Shown here one piece after another: positions 57,757 to 64,000 of a stretch of DNA of 64,000 bases (positions within the stretch are counted from its first letter, which is position 1; each line of letters begins with the position of its first letter). Location of the stretch: assembly GCA_900769705.1 (NCBI GenBank), contig CAAGHP010000009.1, forward strand, positions 1 to 64,000, written 5' to 3'. Source of the DNA: Alphaproteobacteria bacterium (GTDB lineage: Bacteria; Pseudomonadota; Alphaproteobacteria; RF32; CAG-239). The notes beneath the pieces are model-generated. The model was not told the DNA's origin and ran no database searches. It was given only the letters and a program-made list of their open reading frames with translations. The position numbers and the translations under genes are program-made.

Positions 57757-59169
57757 TTATAATTCATTGATAAATTGATTTATCAGTCGCACTCCGTAGC
57801 CGCTTGCGCCCTTTGGATACAGCGGTTTTGGCTCTTCAACCAAATCCATGCCGGCAATATCAATATGCGCCCACTTGGTCTCTTTTTTGACAAAGCGCTG
57901 TAAAAAACAAGCGGCGGTGCAAGAACCGGCGGCGCGTCCGCCGACGTTTTTCATATCGGCCACAGTCGAATCCATTTGTTTGTTAAACTCGGCATTCATC
58001 GGAAGCTGCCACAAAAGCTCTCCGCAATGCTCGCCGGCCATATTCAAAGCTTTTGCCAATTTGGCGTTATTGCTGAACAAACCGGCGTAACTATGTCCCA
58101 AAGCAATCACAATAGCTCCGGTCAAAGTCGCCATATCCACAACATATTCCGGCTTATACTCCTCTTGAATATATGTCAGGCAGTCAGCCAAAACCAAACG
58201 TCCTTCGGCATCGGTATTTTGCACTTCCACGGTTTGTCCCGACATAGAACGGAAAATATCTCCCGGACGATAGGCGCTGCCGGAAGGCATATTTTCAACC
58301 AGCCCCACCACGGCGACCACATTCTTTTGCGTTTGCTGCAAAGCCAGCGACTTCATCACTGCCACCATAGCCGCAGCACCGGCCATATCCTGTTTCATAT
58401 CACCCATACCGGCCGCCGGCTTAATGGAAATACCGCCGCTGTCAAAGGTAACGCCCTTGCCTACCAGCCCAACGGCAAAATCATCGCTTTCTTTATTTCC
58501 TTTCCATTTGATAACCGCCACACGCGGCTTGTTTACCGAACCTTGAGCCACTGCCAAAGCCAAGCCGAAGCCGCGTTCTTTCATCGCTTTCTCGTCTAAA
58601 ATTTTGACATCCAAACCCAGATATTCCAAACGGCGGATATCGGCGGCAAAGACTTCCGGCGTCAAATAGTTTGCCGGCTCGTTAATCAAATCGCGGGCAT
58701 AGCGCACGGCGTTGGCAACGCCTGAAAGCGGCTTATAATCGGTCATATCTTTTATTCCCGTAAAAATAATTCGCTCTAATTTAGGATAAAACGATTCCGG
58801 CTTGGCCGTAAAATACTTGTCAAAGGTATATGACGCCAGCTCTATGCCAAAAGCAAAATCACAGATCAGTTCCTCTCGGTCAATCAAATCAACCTTAACT
58901 ACACGGCAGTTTTTTATGCTCTTATAAATCTTTCCGGCTAACTCAGCCATTTCCAGACCAGACATTGCTTTTTTAATAACAACTGCAACAACTTGACATC
59001 CGCCCAGATTATAGACCTTTACTCCGCTTTCCTCCGTCTGTTTTTTTACAGCATCGGCCAAAATCTGTTCTTTATCCGATAAAATGCGTACGATTTCCGC
59101 TGCTTTTTCGGCAATCAAAACCTTGTCTCCGGTGGCTTTAATATTTTTTCCGGTAATAAATTCAACCAT
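57757..59169 (-). CDS. pepA: Leucyl aminopeptidase (M17 family)
   Basis: Cytosolic two-metal aminopeptidase that recycles N-terminal residues from peptides. The 470-residue chain has the metal-binding VGLVGKGVTFDSGGISIKPA (Lys and Asp ligands), DMKQDMAGAAAMVAVMKSLA, GLVENMPSGSAYRPGDI and the family signature NTDAEGRLVLADCL. The N-terminal macro-like domain is shorter and divergent. A strong AAGGAG precedes the ATG. It is a separate unit upstream of gap on the same strand. A weak hairpin (57723-57750) follows it. Confidence 0.95.
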   Translation of the reverse strand: MVEFITGKNIKATGDKVLIAEKAAEIVRILSDKEQILADAVKKQTEESGVKVYNLGGCQVVAVVIKKAMSGLEMAELAGKIYKSIKNCRVVKVDLIDREELICDFAFGIELASYTFDKYFTAKPESFYPKLERIIFTGIKDMTDYKPLSGVANAVRYARDLINEPANYLTPEVFAADIRRLEYLGLDVKILDEKAMKERGFGLALAVAQGSVNKPRVAVIKWKGNKESDDFAVGLVGKGVTFDSGGISIKPAAGMGDMKQDMAGAAAMVAVMKSLALQQTQKNVVAVVGLVENMPSGSAYRPGDIFRSMSGQTVEVQNTDAEGRLVLADCLTYIQEEYKPEYVVDMATLTGAIVIALGHSYAGLFSNNAKLAKALNMAGEHCGELLWQLPMNAEFNKQMDSTVADMKNVGGRAAGSCTAACFLQRFVKKETKWAHIDIAGMDLVEEPKPLYPKGASGYGVRLINQFINEL

Positions 59170-59242
59170 GGCAATCTCCTTTACAGCATAATATAATATT
59201 TAGTCACTTATCCAGTAATTACACTTTTTTTATAAAAAATGG

Positions 59243-59271
59243 TAGACATTTTTTTATTTTATTTATATACT
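59243..59271 (+). promoter_or_regulatory. Promoter of the HNH/SUKH gene pair
   Basis: TAGACA (59243-59248), 17 bases, TATACT (59266-59271), leaving a leader of about 22 bases with AGGAT before the ATG at 59300. Confidence 0.55.
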
Positions 59272-59299
59272 TTAGACAAAAGATGCGTAGGATTTAAAA

Positions 59300-60841
59300 A
59301 TGGGACAAAAAGGTAGTAAATACGCAAGAAAGCACTTGCTGCTGCAGACTGAAACAACCGCACAGAAGTCTGAACGGCAACAGCAGGCTCTGAAAGCAAA
59401 ACTCTCTGATGACAATCAGATAATCTGGGATATATTATGCGAGCCTAATAACTTTGAAGAAAGATTTCTTAAACTTTCATACCCTCAGCAGATTTTGATG
59501 GTGGTAACGCTGCATGATATTGTAAAAAATCAAGAAAAAAATCCGCAGCACGGCACAGCAGCCAAATTTGCCGATTTAGCCGAAGAACATTTGGAAAAAA
59601 TTCATCTTTTGACTGACTCGCACATAGATAACGGCAATTTTGAACCGCTGGCCGATGATGAAAAACGTATCATCCGTATGGATTGCTATGGCAGAATAAA
59701 TAAACGTCCCGACCACCAGCTGAGCCCACTATACAAATATTTCAATACTCCTAAAAACGCCGTAACGGCCAAGTTTTCGGAATATGACTTAGATAGTTCT
59801 CCGAGCTGGCGCGTTTTCAGGCAATTTGAAAGCTTCCGCACTATCGCCTCCAAGATAAAATATTATCTTTATAAAAAACAAATAAATCCGGATGCCTTAA
59901 AAGTTATGACCGTCAATGACTACTGCGATGTGATTTACCAAACTTTTAAGCCGAACAGCGATAATTTGGCGGCAAATTTTATTGACAGACAAAAAAATAT
60001 TCGGGTGCGTTTAATTAAAACTTTTATTCGCCATTGCGGCTCAGACTTTGAACGACAGCTTATCCGCAAAGGAAGTGACCCGCGCTGCGCTGCCTCGCTT
60101 TGCAACGCAATGAAACGTTTTGGCCAAACTGATATCAACACGCTGATTGTGACAGAAACCAATTATACACCGCGGATTTTAACCGATTTGAACCATGCCG
60201 GCTATGATATATCAGATATAAATGTCGGTGATGCCATTCCGCAGGCCTTCGTGAATAGGCTGATTGATGAAAATAAAGGCTTTTTGCTTTTAGCCCGCGA
60301 TGAAAAAGGCGCGCCTTTGGATAAAAGCTCTTTACCGAAGCTGGAGCTGCACCACAAACACGCCGTGCAGTTTACAGCCTGCAACGGCTATTTAGCCAGA
60401 GCAAACTATCCGCATAATCTTTTGCTGGTAGATGCGCCGATGCACCGCAACTATTATCATTTGTTTGACGCAGTTTATAAACAAAATCAGATGAACAACT
60501 TTTATCAAAGGCTTAATGCAAACAATCCTTATATGGTGTCTATTTTAGGTTTTAACGAGCAGGACAGTATTTATTTTGATTTTGAAAAAACCGCGGTTTT
60601 CCAAAAACGCGAAGCAGCAGACAAAGCCAATGTGGTAAATTATCTGCAAGAAATGGAACAACGCATGCAAAATGAAATTACTATTGCCGAAAAATATAAT
60701 ATCCCTTATAATAATACGGCAATTCAGAGCAGCAGCAACGGTTTGAACCTGCTGACCGAAAAAATGGGAAAAAATTCTGAAAATTTACAGAAGTTTTCTA
60801 AATGGCTGGCATCTCAACGTAAAAATAACAGCAGAAGGTAA
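59300..60841 (+). CDS. HNH-nuclease-like protein, toxin-like candidate
   Basis: A 513-residue soluble protein with no signal peptide. The first ~340 residues (MGQKGSKYARKHLLLQTETT, SWRVFRQFESFRTIASKIKY) are helical and unrecognised. Residues about 345-387 carry an HNH-type arrangement: LPKLELHHKHAVQFTACNGY, then NYPHNLLLVDAPMHRNYYHL, i.e. L-E-x-H-H, N-L-x-L-V, H-x-x-x-x-H. The C-terminal ~110 residues are helical. The SUKH-like gene follows three bases later, a pairing known for nuclease toxins and their immunity proteins, so a toxin or a defence nuclease is inferred. Not closely similar to anything I can name. Confidence 0.68.
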   Translation: MGQKGSKYARKHLLLQTETTAQKSERQQQALKAKLSDDNQIIWDILCEPNNFEERFLKLSYPQQILMVVTLHDIVKNQEKNPQHGTAAKFADLAEEHLEKIHLLTDSHIDNGNFEPLADDEKRIIRMDCYGRINKRPDHQLSPLYKYFNTPKNAVTAKFSEYDLDSSPSWRVFRQFESFRTIASKIKYYLYKKQINPDALKVMTVNDYCDVIYQTFKPNSDNLAANFIDRQKNIRVRLIKTFIRHCGSDFERQLIRKGSDPRCAASLCNAMKRFGQTDINTLIVTETNYTPRILTDLNHAGYDISDINVGDAIPQAFVNRLIDENKGFLLLARDEKGAPLDKSSLPKLELHHKHAVQFTACNGYLARANYPHNLLLVDAPMHRNYYHLFDAVYKQNQMNNFYQRLNANNPYMVSILGFNEQDSIYFDFEKTAVFQKREAADKANVVNYLQEMEQRMQNEITIAEKYNIPYNNTAIQSSSNGLNLLTEKMGKNSENLQKFSKWLASQRKNNSRR

Positions 60842-60844
60842 AAT

Positions 60845-61246
60845 ATGGTTAATTTTTCAGAACAGCTCAAAAATCAAAACCTCAGCGCCGGAGAAAAATT
60901 GGAACCGGAAGCCTTGATTGTGGCGCAAAAAATTTTATTCGGCATGGGCTTAAACAGCATTCCACAGTCATATTCAGATTTTTTGAAGAAATATAACGGC
61001 ATAAAAGCCAACGGCGCCTATTTGTTTGGGGCTACGGTCGACGAGGAGCTGGATATCATAGATTGCAACGAACAAATGTCCAAACCGAACGGGACTTTGC
61101 TTTTGGGCTATAACGACTTTGATTTGCTGGTCTTTAATTTTTCAAATAAGCAATATCAAATTGTTGACAGAGAAGATATGAAAGTGCTAGACAGTTATCC
61201 GGAATCAGAAATGGACTATGCGCTGGCGCAAATTTTTAATGTATAG
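60845..61246 (+). CDS. SMI1/KNR4 (SUKH)-like protein, possible immunity protein
   Basis: A 133-residue soluble protein. The core IPQSYSDFLKKYNGIKANGA, YLFGATVDEELDII, LLLGYNDFDLLVFNFSNKQY and QIVDREDMKVLDSYPESEMD fits the SUKH fold (P-x-x-Y-x-x-F-L, then N-G, G-x-x-x-x-x-x-Y, D at the end of strands). SUKH proteins are common immunity partners of nuclease toxins in polymorphic toxin systems. AAGGTAAAAT precedes the ATG, which lies three bases after the HNH stop. The following tsaC gene starts 10 bases after its end. Confidence 0.7.
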   Translation: MVNFSEQLKNQNLSAGEKLEPEALIVAQKILFGMGLNSIPQSYSDFLKKYNGIKANGAYLFGATVDEELDIIDCNEQMSKPNGTLLLGYNDFDLLVFNFSNKQYQIVDREDMKVLDSYPESEMDYALAQIFNV

Positions 61247-61256
61247 TGAACAAAAA

Positions 61257-62198
61257 ATGAGTAATATTTATCAAAACACCTCCGAAAACATTGCCAAAGC
61301 TGCAGAAATTATCAAAAACGGCGGATTAGTGGCTTTTCCGACCGAAACGGTTTACGGACTGGGAGCCAATGTATATAACAGCAAAGCGGTTGCCAATATT
61401 TTTGCTGCCAAACAGCGGCCGCATTTTGACCCGCTTATTTCTCATATTGCGGAAATTGATTTTTTGAAAGAATATGCAGCAACAGATGAGCGTGTTTTTG
61501 CACTGGCTAAGCATTTTTGGCCCGGACCTCTGACTTTTGTCCTACGCCGGATAGAAGAAAATCCGAGCATTGATTTGGCTTGCTCCGGATTGCGCACCCT
61601 GACCGTGCGTATGCCGCGCCACCCGATTGCCCTTGCTCTGATTAAAGCTTCCGGTGTGCCGATTGTGGCGCCTTCCGCCAACAAATATCAATCCATAAGT
61701 CCGACCACGGCTCAACATGTGGCCGACGGCTTGGGCGATAAGGTGGATATGATTTTAGACGGCGGAGCCTGCAGCGTCGGTGTAGAATCTACCATTATAG
61801 ACCTGACGACCGACAAAGTTGTACTGCTGCGCGCTGGCGGCACCGCTAAAGAAGATATTGAAGAGTTTTTAAATGAAAAAGTGCTTATTTCCGCCGGTAA
61901 TCCGGAACTTCCGACTGCTCCGGGGCAGCTTCTGCGCCACTATGCACCAAAGCATACTTTGCGGATTAACGCCGAAAAACCGGAAGCAGACGAATTTTAT
62001 ATTGGTTTCGGCAAATTAGACGGCGACTTAAACCTCAGCCCAAGCGGCAGTTTAACCGAAGCGGCCGAAAACCTGTTCGCTTATATGAGGCTGGCCGACG
62101 CGCAGGATAAATTTACCAAAATCGCTATGGCGCCGATACCGAAAAACGGACTTGGTTTGGCAATTAACGACCGTATCAAACGCGCATCTTATAAATAG
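61257..62198 (+). CDS. tsaC: Threonylcarbamoyl-AMP synthase (Sua5/TsaC, long form)
   Basis: Makes threonylcarbamoyl-adenylate for t6A37 in ANN-decoding tRNAs. The start is placed at MSNIYQNTSENIAKAAEIIK (313 residues); earlier in-frame codons overlap the SUKH gene. The TsaC domain has GGLVAFPTETVYGLGANVYN, KQRPHFDPLISHI, HFWPGPLTFVLRR and PIVAPSANKYQSISPTTAQH; the linker and C-terminal Sua5 domain follow (LPTAPGQLLRHYAPKHTLRI, GLGLAINDRIKRASYK). The extra domain makes it the Sua5 type. It is convergent with uvrB with only two bases between stop codons and no terminator. Confidence 0.95.
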   Translation: MSNIYQNTSENIAKAAEIIKNGGLVAFPTETVYGLGANVYNSKAVANIFAAKQRPHFDPLISHIAEIDFLKEYAATDERVFALAKHFWPGPLTFVLRRIEENPSIDLACSGLRTLTVRMPRHPIALALIKASGVPIVAPSANKYQSISPTTAQHVADGLGDKVDMILDGGACSVGVESTIIDLTTDKVVLLRAGGTAKEDIEEFLNEKVLISAGNPELPTAPGQLLRHYAPKHTLRINAEKPEADEFYIGFGKLDGDLNLSPSGSLTEAAENLFAYMRLADAQDKFTKIAMAPIPKNGLGLAINDRIKRASYK

Positions 62199-62200
62199 CT

Positions 62201-64000
62201 TTACATATTTTTCAAAGCCAAGGTTTCAAGCTCTTTGAGTTTGTCACGATATACCATGGCCTGCTCAAATTCCAAATTCTGAGCCGCTTCTTTCATCAGT
62301 TTGGTATATTCCTTGGTCATCTTTTCTATATTCTTAATTTTTTCGACATCTTTGCTTTCGTCTTTAACGAAATCGGTTTCAGTCATTTCTTTTAAGGTAG
62401 AAGAAATGCTTTTCTTAATTGTCTGCGGTGTAATACCGTGAGCAATATTATATTCGGTTTGTTTTTTGCGGCGGCGCTCAGTTTCTTCTAAAGCAACTTT
62501 AATAGAATCCGTCATCTTGTCAGCATACAAAATCACCCTGCCCTCAGCATTGCGCGCTGCCCGCCCGATAGTTTGAATAAGCGAACGGGTAGAACGAAGA
62601 AAACCCTCTTTATCTGCATCCAGAATCGCCACCAGTGAGCATTCAGGAATATCCAAACCCTCACGCAAAAGGTTGATACCAATCAACACGTCAAATACGC
62701 CCAAACGCAAATCGCGGATAATTTCTATACGCTCCAAAGTGTCTATGTCTGAATGCATATAACGGACTTTGACACCGTTGTCTTTGAGATATTCGGTTAA
62801 ATCCTCAGCCATTTTTTTGGTCAATGTTGTCACCAAAACACGCTCGCCTTTGGCTGCAGTTTTGCGGCATTCTTCCATTAAATCGTCAACCTGATTTTCG
62901 ACCGGACGCACAATACAAAGCGGGTCGGTCAAACCGGTTGGACGGATAACCTGTTCCGAGAATACTCCTTTACTCTGCCCCATTTCCCATTCTCCAGGGG
63001 TGGCCGAAACAAAGATGGTCTGCGGGCGCATTTTATCCCATTCTTCAAACTTCAGCGGACGATTATCCAAACATGACGGTAGGCGGAAACCATAGTCCGA
63101 CAGCGTCATTTTACGGTTGCGGTCACCGCGGTACATTGCCCCGATTTGCGGAACGGCGATATGGCTTTCATCAATAAAAAGCAAAGCGTTTTTCGGAAAA
63201 TATTCAAACAAAGTCGGAGGCGGCTCGCCGGGGGCACGTCCGGTCAGGTAGCGCGAATAATTTTCAATGCCTTTGCAATGCCCTGTGGTGTCCATCATTT
63301 CCAAATCAAAGCGCGTACGCTGTTCCAAACGCTGAGCTTCCAGCAATTTGTCTTCGGCCTTAAATTGTTTTAAGCGTATTTCCAAATCTTCTTTAATATG
63401 CGTCATTGCCTGTGACAGTGCCGGACGCGGCGTTACATAGTGATTGGCCGGATACACGGTTATTTCATCAAGCTGGCGTGTTTTTTTGCCGGTCAAAACA
63501 TCAAATTCATAAATCTCTTCAATTTCATCGCCGAAAAATGAAACTCTCCACGCCCTATCTTCATAGTGCGCCGGAAAAATATCCAAAGTATCACCCTGCA
63601 CGCGGAATGTGCTGCGCACAAAATTAAAGCTGCAGCGCTCATACAGCAACTCTGTCAAATGCCGATTGACATCGTGAATATCCACCACATCGCCGACTTT
63701 AAGCCGGAACACCATAGATGAATACGACTCCATGCTGCCCAAACCGTAAATACACGACACAGATGCAACAATAATCACATCGCGTTCTTCCAAAACATTA
63801 CGCGTGGCGCCGTGGCGCATACGGTCTATTTGCTCGTTAATTGCCGAATCTTTTTCTATATAAGTATCGGTTTTCGGAATGTAGGCTTCAGGCTGATAAT
63901 AATCATAGTACGACACAAAATATTCCACGCGATTATTTGGAAAAAACTCTTTCATTTCCGAATACAGCTGCGCCGCCAAAATTTTGTTAGGTTCCATAAT
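62201..64000 (-). CDS. uvrB: Excinuclease ABC subunit B (start outside the window)
   Basis: UvrB verifies DNA damage and positions UvrC in nucleotide excision repair. The visible 599 residues begin just after the Walker A region with EPNKILAAQLYSEMKEFFPN and continue through the beta-hairpin YFVSYYDYYQPEAYIPKTDT, LLFIDESHIAVPQIGAMYRG, RPLKFEEWDKMRPQTIFVSA, helicase motifs VRYMHSDIDTLERIEIIRDL and GINLLREGLDIPECSLVAIL, and QTIGRAARNAEGRVILYADK. The C-terminal UVR coiled coil (LMKEAAQNLEFEQAMVYRDK) is complete. The N-terminal ~80 residues lie beyond the window edge. Confidence 0.97.
   Translation of the reverse strand: MMEPNKILAAQLYSEMKEFFPNNRVEYFVSYYDYYQPEAYIPKTDTYIEKDSAINEQIDRMRHGATRNVLEERDVIIVASVSCIYGLGSMESYSSMVFRLKVGDVVDIHDVNRHLTELLYERCSFNFVRSTFRVQGDTLDIFPAHYEDRAWRVSFFGDEIEEIYEFDVLTGKKTRQLDEITVYPANHYVTPRPALSQAMTHIKEDLEIRLKQFKAEDKLLEAQRLEQRTRFDLEMMDTTGHCKGIENYSRYLTGRAPGEPPPTLFEYFPKNALLFIDESHIAVPQIGAMYRGDRNRKMTLSDYGFRLPSCLDNRPLKFEEWDKMRPQTIFVSATPGEWEMGQSKGVFSEQVIRPTGLTDPLCIVRPVENQVDDLMEECRKTAAKGERVLVTTLTKKMAEDLTEYLKDNGVKVRYMHSDIDTLERIEIIRDLRLGVFDVLIGINLLREGLDIPECSLVAILDADKEGFLRSTRSLIQTIGRAARNAEGRVILYADKMTDSIKVALEETERRRKKQTEYNIAHGITPQTIKKSISSTLKEMTETDFVKDESKDVEKIKNIEKMTKEYTKLMKEAAQNLEFEQAMVYRDKLKELETLALKNM

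Noticed and set aside
59300..60841. Restriction enzyme or homing endonuclease
   Set aside because: No methyltransferase gene is adjacent and no intron or intein context is visible; the SUKH-like neighbour fits a toxin-immunity type pair better.
62199..62200. Missing terminator between tsaC and uvrB as sign of an assembly error
   Set aside because: Convergent genes with nearly touching stop codons also occur at 29395-29398 here; it looks like ordinary compact layout.

Overview
The window looks like a chromosomal segment of an AT-rich, host-associated alphaproteobacterium. Three things point there: the ffh-rpsP-rimM-trmD-rplS order, the hfq-hflX pair beside each other, and short pilin-like proteins carrying a GRSMIEMLGVL-type N-terminus, which I associate with uncultured gut Alphaproteobacteria related to the Azospirillum-like CAG lineages. 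The lineage call is inference from gene order and protein style. TGA is used as a stop, so the genetic code is standard.

Layout. 1-3.4 kb: str operon (tuf partial, fusA, rpsG, rpsL) on the minus strand with a clear rpsL promoter. 3.4-5.6 kb: a 23-residue membrane peptide, two lipoproteins and HU. 5.7-9.4 kb: ffh/ribosome-maturation operon. 9.4-13.5 kb: an accessory patch of duplicated, unrecognised genes (two lipoproteins, two large paralogues, one small protein with an RNA-polymerase-alpha-CTD-like C-terminus, and a truncated copy of it) with matching promoters and terminators. 13.5-26.7 kb: a 12-gene minus-strand surface-polysaccharide operon (rfbF, rfbG, a reductase, an FAD-dependent mutase-like enzyme, seven glycosyltransferases, one acyltransferase). 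26.8-31.2 kb: rpsD, a TPR-methyltransferase, a YmdB phosphoesterase and an EamA transporter. 31.2-33.5 kb: two exported coiled-coil proteins, then tRNA-Pro(CGG) followed by two 116-bp structured repeats and a decayed pilin fragment. 33.5-41.8 kb: smpB, bactofilin plus M23 peptidase, a MacAB-type exporter, hflX-hfq. 41.9-51 kb: rmuC, a Firmicutes-style murG, a sirtuin, an unknown gene, lon and three envelope or unknown genes. 51.1-55.2 kb: DUF1294, DUF4139, a candidate structured RNA and two pilin-like genes. 55.3-64 kb: pgk, gap, leucyl aminopeptidase, an HNH-nuclease/SUKH pair, tsaC/sua5 and uvrB (partial).

Most informative novelties: (i) tandem 116-bp hairpin-rich elements fused to duplicated 3' ends of tRNA-Pro; (ii) a possible switch-like structured RNA with a built-in terminator ahead of a pilin-like gene; (iii) an HNH protein directly followed by a SUKH-type immunity-like gene; (iv) a set of unrecognised genes that share a TTGACA promoter and an A/T leader without a Shine-Dalgarno sequence, in contrast to the strong GGAG sites of nearby housekeeping genes. 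Everything here was read by eye; no homology search, RNA folding or comparison with other genomes was run.
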